Positions 36,501 through 43,390 of a DNA stretch of 64,000 bases are shown one piece after another. Source of the DNA: Gnetum montanum. Its lineage: Eukaryota; Streptophyta; Gnetopsida; Gnetales; Gnetaceae. The translations under genes were made by a program, and so were the position numbers. Location: positions 676,284 to 740,283 of the forward strand of contig MNCI01001310.1 in NCBI GenBank assembly GCA_015680685.1. Reading direction: 5' to 3'. How positions within the stretch are numbered: the stretch's first letter is position 1; the number at the start of each line of letters is the position of its first letter. Under the pieces are notes generated by a model, which did not search any database, had not been told where the DNA came from, and was given only the letters and a program-made list of their open reading frames with translations.

Positions 36501-39500
36501 ACTTTAAATATTGTAGTATTTGGATATGAAACTAGTGAGAAAGCTAGTATGAAGGATCATCATCATCCTCCTCCTTCTCCTTCTCCTCCTTCTAACCTTA
36601 TCCCAACGTTTAAAATGGTTTTAAAACGTTTAGACTAGTGAGAAAATGGTTTTAAAACGTTTAAAATGATATGTGTAAGTATAAATTAGAATTAAGAAAA
36701 TATATTTTGGATTGAAATTTAATGAAATAACAAAGTTTAGATTTGAGAAAATTGGATCATAAAATAAAAGTTCATAACCTAATAATCAATTCAGATTGAC
36801 ATTATAGGAAAATAATAAATTACTTTAACATTCCAACATAGAATCACACCAAACTTTAAACAACATAACACACTCAATCTAAATAAAAACTACTAAACTT
36901 AGACTTTAGGTCAAAATCAAGCTTATGATTTCTCCTGCCGGGTGCACAATTTCTTGGACGAATTTGCTTGCCTGTACCTCTATGAGATACACTTCTTCTA
37001 GCAAGTCTTCCCACTAGGACTTATGCTCCTCTGTGAAAAAATGCTTGGTTAAGGTATAACCAAACATTATCCTCCTCAATCTAGAGAAACTTCTATTAGT
37101 CAAAAAAAAAAAAAAAAAAAAAGGTTGAGAAAGAGGTAGGGTAGGAAAAGGCTTAGTTTCAGATGTGGAAAAAGAAACAGGCAGTTTTGGATTACTTGCA
37201 TTCTCAGATTTCATATACGTTTTAGAAAATAAACCAGAATGAGAGGAGAGCTGAGAATGGCTAGAACTCTATGAGATTTACTTGTTGACTTTGGTTTCTG
37301 AATTATTTTCTAAAACTTTTCTAAAATCTGAAAATGTAAGCAATTCAGAACTACTTGTGATGAGCGGTGGAGTAATCCAACACCCAACCATACAAGATAC
37401 GAGCAATCATGTGTAGCCTGATTGTAATCCGTGGACAAGGCAATGTGAATATGCTAGTAATTAGTTCAAGTTCGGAATCGTTGTCTTCCCACGTGGAGCT
37501 AGTATAATTTATGCATATGGTTTAGCTTTTAGTGAGGTGTATAATAAGTGATGTTGTGTTGGCCATAGCTCCTCGCTACAATGGTAAAGTGTGAAAATAG
37601 TGCTAAGTCTAAGGAAAACAATAAAACAATCTACTCTAGCCTAGAGCGATGAGTATCCATTCTTGGCTTGCCATACATGCCTTGGGCTCATGTAACTGTT
37701 ACTGGGATTACCAAGTGAGTTCATTATTGAGCGAATCAAGTGAAAGGACTATTGGGTTACCAAACGATTACACTTAATGCTTGAAACCAGTCATCTTCAT
37801 TCTACTTTACTATGAACAAGGAAAGTAAAGTACTTAGAAATGTAATTGATTAAACTAGGAAAATAGTAAGAGTTATTCTAAGAAAAACAATAAAGATAAG
37901 TGGATGTTGCAATGATGGAAAGCAATTTTGATCTTTATTTTCGTCATGAACTGTGCCCAAGTACATTTCACTCAAATAAAGACTTTGGACAACTCCTCAA
38001 CATCACATTGTGGGCATTCACTCTATCGCTAAGCTACGAAAGCAAACTATAAGAGTCTACCTAAGGATGAAATGAAAAGTTGTTTTACTGTGCACCTAAG
38101 TGTCTTATTTATAAGCATGCACGTGTGAAGTGATATCGAATATCTGACATCGAAGCTAGTGACTAATATTGAGGATTTGATATTGTGGCTTCGATATCGG
38201 ATGCCGAATATCGTAGCCATTGAAAATCATGATTTATCATACCCCCACAACTAACTGAAAACTTGTCCTCGAGTTAAAACAAAATGAGGATAGAGTTCCT
38301 TACAAAATTGGGAGGTAGATTTACGTGACACTAACTACTATATACATGACTCTTGAATGCTGCAGTCGTGTTTTACAAAAAATTTACATAGGACGTGACA
38401 TGACAATTTTGACAAAAAATAAAATTTGGTGAAGCTCAATGTAGTCTAGGTAGTTCCTGGTGGCAGTGGCTCCTCCATTAGTTACTTCCCCTTGTCGTCA
38501 AGCTTCTGGAACTTGTATTGATTCAGGAGCGCCTGAAGCTTTTCCTCCTTTGTTCTTGGGTCATGTATCATCCATGCTTGTTGTGCAATGTGTGATGGAG
38601 TGGGTACATCCCATGGGCATGACAGCTATATAAACATTTGATTAGCCTTAACATACCAGGCTGCAAATTGCCTCTTCTCTTCTTCAAATGCTCTGGCCTT
38701 TTCACGTAATTCACGATAATTAGACAACCTTCTGGCTAGGATTGATGCGATGTCTTTCTGCCCTTGGTAGCTAGCCTTGACTACTTCTAATTCAGGGTTT
38801 GCCACTTGAAGTTTCTGTAAAGCATCTTTTTGATCTACAAACTCTTTCTTGTACAATGTGTACATGGCTGCTACTTGCTGTTCTAGCTTGTTTTTGGGCC
38901 TACCTGCTATTAACATGGCCAAGTTAGCATAACAAAGGTTAGCTAACCCCATGTACTTTTTTGGGTCCTCAATTTGCAGGTCTTTGTTCTTTACTTCCAC
39001 TTGGTGAACGTGGGCATAGCTGTCCAAGATGGGCTATCAGTCAGGATTTTGTGTTGATATGGAGTTGATTCTGGATTTGGCCATTTAGATGTCTTTCTCA
39101 TTGATTTGCTTGTACATGCTCACATGATCACGGAAGTGTTCTTTGAGCCTCTCATGTTTCTTTGCCTCGTTCTGCCATGTGCTGATTTCAATGGTTGATT
39201 TTTTTTTAAATGGCACGTACCCCCTCCATTGAGAGGGTTCTATTTTCTTGTGCAAGGCAGCTCATGTCTTGGTTGACCCTCACCAGTTTAACTAGTGGAT
39301 GCTTTCTTCTAAGACATTTTTTTGTTTTTCTGCAGTGGTTAACCTCATATTGTTGGCAACAAGTTGTTTGTTTTCTTCTTGGATTGCAGTGAGTGCCTTA
39401 GCATGTACATACGTTTGTGCTTTTGCTTCTAAGGCATTTCACATTGCTTTCTCCTTCTCATTCTCTATTTGCTTATTTGGCTCAATTAGGTGGTTCATTT

Positions 39501-42500
39501 GCTTTATTATGAACTGCTCTATCTGGTCAGGTGCAATGAATTGTGTGGGATCTCTACGTGCAACTCTCAAGGCTGGGAGCTCTTCTTGGAGTTTATGGAT
39601 TTCTACTTCTGGATGCTTTGCGCTGGTCTCTACCATGACCAGTTTTCCTTTGGTAGCGATTAGCTCCGACTACATTGCAATGACATCACTTGGGATATCG
39701 AAGAGTGTTGTCATGACTTGTCCAGTCTGTAGTAGTCGATTGAACACATTCATGGTTAGCAGGAGTCATTGAGGTTCTAGTTAACATTTGAGCATCTTTG
39801 GCTCTAGTTAGATTTGTTGGTGGCACATCAGGTTCATTGAAAGACTCTTTGATGTGATTAGTGATCACCTCTACTACTTTTGTGACATCTTGGTGCTGCA
39901 TTACCACGATTGTGGCTCCTTCTCTAGTCTCAGCACCACTTGGAATGATGCAACATTTTTAGAGATTTGTTGTGACCATTGGTCTCCTTCTTCTAGAAGT
40001 GAAATTTGTTCACTTCTAGGATCTGCTGAAACTGTGGGCTATATGGCATCATTGATAACTTTGTAAAGGTTGGCTTCCTCCCTTGTTCCCCAATTGATGG
40101 TATTTGCAATCTATTGCAAATGACTCATTGATGACCTGTAATCTTGCAATTGCAGCAATGGAACTTGCTATTGTTGTTGCTCTTGTTCTTGTTCTTGTTG
40201 CTCTTCACCCTGATCCTTCCTAGGTGGTGTTGGTTTGAGCAATTTAGCACATGAAGCATTTTGGGCTCTCCTAGGAACATCATTGGTGTATTTCAGGATT
40301 TTGGCTCACTTACATAGCTTCTTGATAAGGCAAGGGAATGGAGGTGTTGGCTTCCCTGCCTTCCTTTCTTCAAATCAACTCTGAATTTCCATGAAGTAGA
40401 GTTGTGCAATATTGGCATTGTATTTCCCCATCAAGATTGCACTTCCCCTAGTCACATAGGTGGACAACCTATTCGGTCCTTTGGTCGAGAACAAGTGATA
40501 GGTGCCAGTTTTGAAATAGATTCTCTCCTTCAAAGTTAGCTCATTCTATCCCTTATCTGCCTTGCCATATGCATGTTTTAGTCATAATTTCTTGGTTTCG
40601 GCATTTGATCTTATGGACAGATGTGCTATTTTTGCCCCTTCATTTGGTATGTTTAGAGCTTTTGCTATCGCCTTCACTGAGTATGAGACTGAGACTCCTC
40701 CAATGTTGATTGTGGTGTCCTCTTCCTTATTATGCTAGAACTAATAGGTTTCTTCAAGGTACCATTTGCCACTATCAGATAGGATAGGCCACAATGGTGA
40801 TGCTATAAGTCATTTATTTACTACTTTTGGAGTAAATTCCATGAATGGGCCAAAGTTCATCTCCACAATGACTATGGTCAGAATTGACCTCTCTTGGAGG
40901 TAGTCTTGTGACAACGTGAGGGATTGTCCTTGCACTTGTGGTCTTCTGCCTCTCCTTGGGCCGATTGTCATGTAGCAGGAGTTTCTTGGTAGATAATGAA
41001 TGATTGGGCTTCCTGCTTTTTGTGTTCTAGTTCTTGTCCTCCAATTCAGCCTCTACCTTGGCCTCTTGGTCATTTTCTTGCACCTTGTGAGGGTCCTCCT
41101 TGTGCTCCTTTCTTTGGGGCCATCTGCAATCATCATGGATTTAGAATTACTAAGGTATTCTCATATATTCTTAATGGTTCTATACTTTACTCATACCCTT
41201 AGTTACGTTCAGTTCTTAGTTTATTATGATTGCAGAGTTAGAAAAATTTCAAAAAGTTACCCCATGAGTGTTGATTTTCTTATAACCATTCACAATTGTC
41301 TATTTTGATCATATTCGTGATGATTGCAGATGGCCCCTGATTGCAGATGGCGCGCCCCCCCCCCCCCCCCCCCCAAAACTAATGCCTAGCCCGTTCTTGC
41401 TCCCTGGCCTGGAACTGGGCTTCAAGCTCGTTGCGGGCCTGGGCCAGGGCCTCCGGCCGTTGAAAATTGTGATTTATCAACCAGTTTTCTTTTTTTCCAC
41501 ATCCGAAACTAAGCATTTTCCGATCCCTGCTTATTTCCAAACCATTTTGGACTAATTCAAGTCCCTCTAGGTTGAGGAGAATGAAGTAAATGTTGGGTTA
41601 TACCTTAACCAAGCATTTTTTACGAGGTTATTGGAGGAGAAGTCCCAGCAGAAAGACTTGCTCGAACAGGTGTACTTCCTAGAGGTACGCAAGCTTTGTC
41701 CTGCATCAAGTTTGTTCTGGTATACTCACCTTGAAGCACTGAAAGATCATAAGACCCAAACTATTAACTGCCAAATGCAAAATTCTCATTATTGCATTAC
41801 AAGTTCTTTCACCCCCAACTTTCTCAGAAGGATATAAAATGGAATTAAAATCTCCTAAAATACACAAGGGTTTACTAATAAGAGTGCAAAGATTAGGAAA
41901 ATTCTACCAAATGTTTTCTTTTCTTGTAGTGTCATTGGACCATAAATGTTACTGAGCACACATTTCTCATCTATCTCAACAGTTATCATATTTGCAGTTT
42001 GAAAAAGCAGACCTTCAAATGTGGATGCCAAACTATCCAAATTCTGCGAGATCAACCTTGTGCTGCCTGATATCACATGCAACCGTGCTTGATAGTAAAA
42101 CGTTGGAAAGACAATATAACATGTAATTGATAGTCCATTTGAAATGTAGTACGTTTGAAAGAAGACTACTTCATGGTCTACATGTAATGGGTAATCTTAG
42201 CCGCTTCTTTGTGACGGGTCTATTTGTTTTCCTTTCCCCTTTTCTTTTGGCATCTTTATTGAATTGTACTCATTCTATCACAGTTTGTGTTCGTTAACAG
42301 CTCATTACTGATAACTTCCTACAGTTGTTTTGTCAAACAATAGACTAAAGCTGCCGTCATTTTACATTTACATAGAACAAGTTTATTTGGCTAGAGTAGT
42401 TTTACATGAACAGCACTCACCTTTCAGAAATAGTGAGCTTACCTTGATGTTCTCTGCATCTCTTTTGTCATCAATGTGGCTGCTATCCAATGGAATGAGC

Positions 42501-43390
42501 TGGTATAAGCTGAGAGCCTGCAACAATAAAGAAGCTTTACTTATTTGAAAATCCTTAAGCTCATATAAACGTAGAGTAAAATGAGAGCTTGATAGCCTGT
42601 CTTCTCAACTATGGAACTTATTTTCAGGGAAACCAGGAATGTGCTGAACATTATTCCGATGTATCATTGATTTTGTGCTCAAATTGTTAGAATAGTGAGT
42701 ATAGTGAATGATTACATGGACTTTTTAAATTATCACCATTGATTTTGTGCTCAAATTGTTAGAATAGGGAGTACAGTGAATGATTACATCGACTTTTTAA
42801 ATTGTTATTACCATATTTTGACATCAAACCTGTGATAGGAAGGGTGAATATGTATAGCCTTGGCATACAAGCTAGAAGCTTTTGCTTTTGTATTCAGTAT
42901 GCATACTTTGGCTTTATGATTCAGCATTACCTATGGGAGTTGAACCTCTAACTCAGAGCTTCGAAATCAAAAGTATTACCACTAATCTAATACCTTATTG
43001 TCAATCTTATTTATTTATTATTTTATATAGTTACCATTTTCCAGCCCTATCCTTTATAACGGCATTGTTACCTTATGCAGTGTAGACCTTCCATGCATGT
43101 TATTGGTATGGTTTTTGAAAATTCTTAATTTTCCGCGCAAAGATATAATTCCATGCAAAGAACACAAGAATTGCATCAATGATGTTTTTTTTAAAAAAAA
43201 ATTTGATGTTGTTTTCTAGGTGTTTGTTATTGCTCATCGACTGGAAACCATACGCAGAGCTGATTGGATATTTGTTATAGATGGAGGGCAGCTTATAGAA
43301 GAAGGGACTCATTTCTCTCTTCTAAGGAAAGGGGGTTTCTATGCAAAGTTGTATGCAATGCAGGAGCTCAAGCAAGAATCAAATGTTTAG
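12267..43390 (+). CDS. ABCB29: ABCB29-like plastid ABC half-transporter, 3' part (seven exons)
   Basis: This is the C-terminal part of an ABC transporter B family half-size exporter, a membrane pump driven by ATP hydrolysis. In Arabidopsis the nearest family member I recall is ABCB29 (ATH12), predicted to be plastidial; the substrate is unknown. Exons 12267-12536, 15126-15209, 33163-33379, 33666-33751, 34025-34212, 34341-34470 and 43220-43390 join in frame to give about 381 residues ending at TAG 43388-43390. Order: two membrane segments, Walker [11 protein letters not shown]-loop LVPQD, signature LSGGQRQR, Walker B ILVLDEA, D-loop SSLD and H-loop IAHR, all intact. Family proteins are roughly 630-640 residues, so about 250 N-terminal residues (transit peptide and first membrane segments) are upstream of the window. 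Two introns exceed 8 kb and are full of retroelements. Confidence 0.9.
12598..12870 (-). mobile_element. Short LINE 3'-end fragment in the intron
   Basis: A long T-run followed by gagagagaatgttcgg at its left edge resembles the 3' terminus of the LINE at 345 (tttttt, gagagaaagtcgag). I therefore read it as a minus-strand LINE tail. The GC-rich body has no recognisable domain and carries an N at 12728. The right limit is uncertain. Confidence 0.4.
12871..13710. other. Intron sequence, nothing recognised
   Basis: AT-rich intron DNA without coding signal or clear repeat edges. Confidence 0.4.
13711..14235 (-). mobile_element. LINE 3'-end fragment in the intron
   Basis: The left edge is a T-run followed by ggaaaatgatcgagtg and a stretch ending aatgtaca, which parallels the 3' terminus of the first LINE (gtcgagattcatta, then taatgtaca). 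The body is GC-rich with broken minus-strand frames. No target duplication was found by eye. Confidence 0.45.
14236..15125. other. Intron sequence, nothing recognised
   Basis: AT-rich DNA leading to the acceptor tatag at 15121-15125. No domain or repeat could be named. Confidence 0.4.
15126..15209 (+). CDS. ABCB29: ABCB exon encoding the linker to the nucleotide-binding domain
   Basis: Acceptor tatag, donor gtaattc at 15210; 84 bases, phase 0. It encodes [20 protein letters not shown] and an eight-residue tail. The [12 protein letters not shown] stretch is typical of the linker of ABCB half-transporters. The next exon continues without a length gap relative to the family, so I do not think a small exon is missing. 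Confidence 0.88.
15210..15753. other. Start of the 18-kb intron
   Basis: AT-rich intron DNA up to the LARD insertion. No features seen. Confidence 0.4.
15754..15758. repeat. Left CAATT target duplication of the non-coding LTR element
   Basis: The five bases caatt directly precede the LTR start TGTAACA at 15759 and recur directly after the other LTR at 22375-22379. A 5-bp duplication is the normal LTR-retrotransposon footprint. Confidence 0.85.
15759..16339 (-). repeat. Left (3') LTR of the LARD-like element
   Basis: Begins TGTAACAACG and ends CTCTCACA on the + strand, giving TGTGAG...TGTTACA in element orientation with TG...CA ends. It is a near-copy of 21794-22374 and 61200-61783. Open frames inside it (for example 15774-16007 and the antisense 15746-16012) recur in each LTR copy and are repeat, not genes. 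Confidence 0.85.
16340..16353 (-). promoter_or_regulatory. Polypurine tract of the LARD-like element
   Basis: On the minus strand the bases before the 3' LTR read gtgtgggggaggat, a purine-rich stretch that primes plus-strand synthesis. The copy at 61784 has the corresponding segment with an interrupting C. Confidence 0.6.
16354..21779. other. Non-coding interior of the LARD-like element
   Basis: The first 2.2 kb or so can be matched by eye, piece by piece, with 61784-64000. No retroviral-type motif was found on either strand. Short frames such as 16842-17276, 19120-19437 and 20699-20899 have no domain and are not called. Confidence 0.65.
21780..21791 (-). promoter_or_regulatory. Primer-binding site, initiator-Met tRNA type
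   Basis: The minus strand reads TGGTATCATAG two bases inside the 5' LTR. The first eight bases equal the standard methionine primer site (TGGTATCAGAGC), followed by a mismatch and a further AG match. Confidence 0.7.
21794..22374 (-). repeat. Right (5') LTR of the LARD-like element
   Basis: 581 bases, the partner of 15759-16339, with the same TGTAACA...CTCACA edges. It is followed by the CAATT duplication at 22375-22379. Confidence 0.85.
22375..23957. other. Intron sequence with an RTE tail remnant
   Basis: Apart from the target duplication at its left edge, this is intron DNA. At about 23845-23890 a gttgaccccaaatagttggg stretch followed by ataagactagaatgatg is the conserved plant RTE 3' terminus in + orientation. 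The Pro/Leu-rich frame 23297-23620 has no recognisable domain and I do not call it a gene. Confidence 0.45.
23958..24397 (-). repeat. Probable LTR of a Copia-like element
   Basis: About 440 bases starting tgttgaaaaatcc and ending cattaca, with TG...CA edges. It is followed by ttctcccactttaaga, which on the minus strand is a purine-rich tract (aaagtgggagaa). That makes it the 3' LTR of a minus-strand element. No partner LTR was found. Confidence 0.5.
24398..25150 (-). pseudogene. Copia-like gag remnant with zinc knuckle
   Basis: On the minus strand around 24925-24970 the sequence reads [11 protein letters not shown], a CCHC knuckle (C-x2-C-x4-H) whose last Cys is displaced by a one-base loss. 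Lys/Arg-rich sequence precedes it, as in Copia nucleocapsids. No protease or integrase follows. Together with the adjacent LTR and purine tract this looks like an internally deleted Copia element. Confidence 0.45.
25417..26850. mobile_element. LTR-like sequence, possibly Tekay/Del-type gypsy
   Basis: It begins TGTAACACCTCCACC at 25417, a terminus common in plant gypsy LTRs, and continues as non-coding sequence rich in short tandem words up to the second LINE. A reciprocal terminus, ggggtgttaca, occurs at 32286-32296. The five bases outside the two termini (ttaaa and tcatg) differ, so I cannot join them as one element. The family name is tentative. Confidence 0.35.
26851..28935 (+). pseudogene. 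LINE reverse transcriptase and zinc finger (copy 2)
   Basis: Motifs in order: [14 protein letters not shown] at about 27296-27340, FRPIGVCN near 27480, [11 protein letters not shown] near 27678-27712 (intact first catalytic Asp), [13 protein letters not shown] near 27863-27903 and [11 protein letters not shown] near 27990-28022, where the usual ADD has become ADN. A second part gives YLGIPLF near 28200 and [12 protein letters not shown] near 28410-28455. The finger [18 protein letters not shown] near 28757-28812 is complete. A TAG at 27787 and G-runs at 27816-27834 and 28442-28455 break the frame. The longest open part is 27211-27789 (192 codons). Confidence 0.8.
28980..29400 (+). pseudogene. 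LINE 3' module, globular-looking domain (copy 2)
   Basis: After the LWVAWETRN tail of ORF2, the sequence encodes [16 protein letters not shown], then in another phase [17 protein letters not shown] and [16 protein letters not shown], and then [10 protein letters not shown]. Copy 1 has matching pieces in the same order (DAQLWPLIARMGWEEM, SFFTNWEGKETRFRGR, ITLTEMALQEVLGVP). Conservation of order between two copies on opposite strands argues for a real coding domain. Its function is unknown. Confidence 0.55.
29684..30041 (+). pseudogene. LINE 3' module, long coiled coil (copy 2)
   Basis: An open stretch beginning [13 protein letters not shown] becomes an uninterrupted Glu/Gln/Ala/Arg helix ([47 protein letters not shown]) and ends with TGA at 30039-30041. 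The reading resumes with EREQEEEAQ just after. Such heptad-like sequence is typical of multimerising proteins. Near-identical helix pieces occur at 41375-41456 on the minus strand ([19 protein letters not shown]). The upstream part of the same frame (29457-29683) is G/C-run sequence and is not considered real. Confidence 0.55.
30150..30422 (+). pseudogene. LINE 3' module, conserved C-terminal domain (copy 2)
   Basis: Continuing from the coiled coil, this encodes [20 protein letters not shown], then [18 protein letters not shown], and ends [13 protein letters not shown] before TAG at 30421-30423. A homologous stretch can be read on the minus strand at 35520-35720 ([47 protein letters not shown]). 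Two independent copies sharing Cys, FVD, HR, LD and CAC positions indicate a real domain of about 85-90 residues. I do not recognise it. Confidence 0.55.
30560..31350 (+). mobile_element. Probable LTR fragment with TATA box and U3 repeats
   Basis: The segment holds two tandem 40-base units at 30743-30822 containing aaaagacrtcttcc and tgcctgaaaga, a TATA-like gcataaaaggc at 30999-31009, and then a purine-rich leader with many gag and aag words, as in LTR R/U5 regions. Edges were not found. It may be the element into which the second LINE inserted, or a later insertion. Confidence 0.4.
31351..31809. other. Intron sequence, nothing recognised
   Basis: No coding signal. A minus-strand frame at 31347-31595 has no recognisable domain. 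Confidence 0.35.
31810..32296 (-). repeat. LTR end, Tekay/Del-like
   Basis: It ends ggggtcctacagtggggtg plus ttaca at 32296, so on the minus strand it starts TGTAACACCCCACTG, a typical start of Tekay/Del-type gypsy LTRs in plants (from memory). No polyprotein lies next to it. Confidence 0.4.
32430..32690 (-). mobile_element. RTE-type LINE 3' terminus
   Basis: Contains catcattatcatttgcc followed by tagccttatcctaactaca and tggggtc, the conserved plant RTE 3' end. The next 170 bases match the 3' part of fragment A near 6935-7060 (atcttggatgtctt and aaaccaagtatgttttggtc). It is a short dead-on-arrival insertion. Confidence 0.6.
32691..33162. other. End of the 18-kb intron
   Basis: AT-rich intron leading to the pyrimidine-rich acceptor tttcttgcag at 33153-33162. 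Confidence 0.4.
33163..33379 (+). CDS. ABCB29: ABCB exon with Walker A
   Basis: 217 bases, phase 0 in and phase 1 out, donor gtaggt at 33380. It encodes the start of the nucleotide-binding domain: [13 protein letters not shown], the A-loop aromatic region, then [20 protein letters not shown] with an intact Walker A. Confidence 0.92.
33666..33751 (+). CDS. ABCB29: ABCB exon with Q-loop
   Basis: 86 bases between acceptor cctag and donor gtaagt. It completes a Gly codon split across the junction and encodes [20 protein letters not shown] and ITLVPQDV with the Q-loop Gln. Confidence 0.9.
34025..34212 (+). CDS. ABCB29: ABCB exon with ABC signature, GC donor
   Basis: 188 bases from acceptor tgttcag. 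It encodes [14 protein letters not shown] through [11 protein letters not shown] with the ABC signature. The exon must end after CAAAG at 34212 to give the conserved [11 protein letters not shown] across the junction, so the donor is GC (gcaatt) instead of GT. Read-through into the intron would reach a stop at about 34292. Confidence 0.88.
34341..34470 (+). CDS. ABCB29: ABCB exon with Walker B
   Basis: 130 bases between acceptor gatgcag and donor gtaagt. It encodes [20 protein letters not shown] followed by SSLD (Walker B with catalytic Glu, then the D-loop) and ends [10 protein letters not shown]. Confidence 0.92.
34590..34780 (-). repeat. tRNA-derived SINE candidate
   Basis: On the minus strand, tagagtgatgg (34748-34758) and gggtttgagcc (34706-34716) resemble the A and B boxes of an RNA polymerase III promoter at about tRNA spacing, with tttgtttctcaagtcataag between them, like a tRNA anticodon arm. 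The body continues to about 34590 and has a related fragment at 9228-9345. No target duplication was identified. Confidence 0.5.
34791..35325. other. Intron sequence, nothing recognised
   Basis: AT-rich intron DNA without identifiable elements. Confidence 0.4.
35326..36180 (-). mobile_element. 3' fragment of the LINE family, with coiled coil and C-terminal domain
   Basis: The left edge is a T-run followed by gaggaatg, as at other LINE 3' termini here. On the minus strand the piece encodes a basic, Glu/Ala-rich coiled coil (about 35750-36150; for example [17 protein letters not shown]) and then the C-terminal domain (about 35470-35720: [34 protein letters not shown]), followed shortly by the poly(A) tail. 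Hence the coiled coil and C-terminal domain are the last coding part of the LINE and are not stray neighbours. No reverse transcriptase is present, consistent with 5' truncation. Confidence 0.65.
36181..36939. other. Intron sequence with a short RTE-like tail
   Basis: AT-rich. At about 36555-36610 a catcatcatcctcc/ttctcc microsatellite is followed by taaccttatcccaacg, an eroded RTE 3' terminus. At 36602-36665 a tttaaaacgttta word is repeated. Confidence 0.4.
36940..37200 (-). repeat. Left arm of an inverted repeat flanking the non-autonomous LTR element
   Basis: The minus strand matches the + strand at 41480-41745 in order: ccacatc.gaaactaag, the interval to gttataccttaaccaagca (identical in both), and gaagacttgct. 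Both arms can be read as GYTLTKHF and then LLE.VY..EV, so the repeat may derive from an old coding sequence that I cannot identify. The left arm has a poly-A run at 37103-37122. Confidence 0.55.
37358..38239 (-). repeat. LTR of the non-autonomous element
   Basis: 882 bases from TGATGAGCGG to GATTTATCA, nearly the same length as the Athila-like LTRs (880 and 873), with scattered similarity: cccaaccatac near the left edge and a cgatatcg-rich stretch before the right edge. In element orientation it is the 3' LTR. Confidence 0.65.
38626..41123 (-). pseudogene. Non-polymerase ORF of the LTR element: globular domain plus coiled coil
   Basis: The probable start is ATG at 41121-41123 ([17 protein letters not shown]). 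A folded-looking part (about 40940-40380) gives [29 protein letters not shown] and PNEG, then [20 protein letters not shown]. After a Gln/Glu-rich linker (about 40170-40260), long helical segments follow: [20 protein letters not shown] near 39550-39620, and 38626-39027, which is open for 133 codons with [20 protein letters not shown] and [18 protein letters not shown]. Stops break the whole. No zinc knuckle, protease or polymerase motif was found. The [I/F]xGxxVxxS...ALxIPxxG pattern resembles the LINE 3' module. Confidence 0.5.
41345..41458 (-). mobile_element. LINE coiled-coil fragment behind a poly-C run
   Basis: After 20 consecutive C (41355-41374), the minus strand encodes [20 protein letters not shown], nearly the same helix as in the second LINE. 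It is GC-rich in an AT-rich setting and ends directly at an LTR terminus (41459-41479). Confidence 0.55.
41480..41745 (+). repeat. Right arm of the inverted repeat
   Basis: Partner of 36940-37200 in opposite orientation; a shared stretch is gttataccttaaccaagca. The reading [20 protein letters not shown] is open here within 41631-41837. Confidence 0.55.
41820..42090 (-). pseudogene. L1-type endonuclease fragment
   Basis: The minus-strand frame 41855-42082 reads [20 protein letters not shown] and [16 protein letters not shown]. After a one-base shift near 41840 it reads LGDFNSI. NIYGP and GDFN are hallmarks of APE-like LINE endonucleases. It is a different, AT-rich LINE family from copies 1 and 2. 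Confidence 0.6.
42091..43219. other. Distal part of the 8.7-kb intron
   Basis: AT-rich intron DNA without genes. It contains a 72-base tandem duplication (42665-42808) and ends with the acceptor gttttctag. Confidence 0.4.
42665..42808. repeat. 72-base tandem duplication in the intron
   Basis: Two adjacent units starting cattgattttgtgctc (42665 and 42737) differ at a few positions, for example tagtgagtatag against tagggagtacag. It is a simple recent duplication. Confidence 0.8.
43220..43390 (+). CDS. ABCB29: Last ABCB exon with H-loop and stop
   Basis: 171 bases from acceptor ttttctag. It encodes [20 protein letters not shown] with the H-loop His, then [10 protein letters not shown] and a short tail ending QESNV before TAG at 43388-43390. 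The frame joins exactly with the exon ending at 34470. Confidence 0.92.
   Translation: MFVIAHRLETIRRADWIFVIDGGQLIEEGTHFSLLRKGGFYAKLYAMQELKQESNV

Larger units (their letters stand above)
37358..41479 (-). mobile_element. Non-autonomous LTR element related to the Athila-like element
   Basis: The left LTR (37358-38239) has the same TGATGAGC...TTTATCA edges as the element at 45919-56068. The sequence next to it (tacccccacaact, then gaaaact.gt.ctcgagt) matches that element's polypurine region, so they are one family. The interior (38240 to about 41340) encodes no polymerase. It holds a broken frame with a globular-looking domain and a long coiled coil. At the right only a terminal piece ending gatttatca (about 41459-41479) remains of the other LTR, preceded by a run of 20 C and a LINE coiled-coil fragment. 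The flanking bases acttg and accag do not match. Confidence 0.6.
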
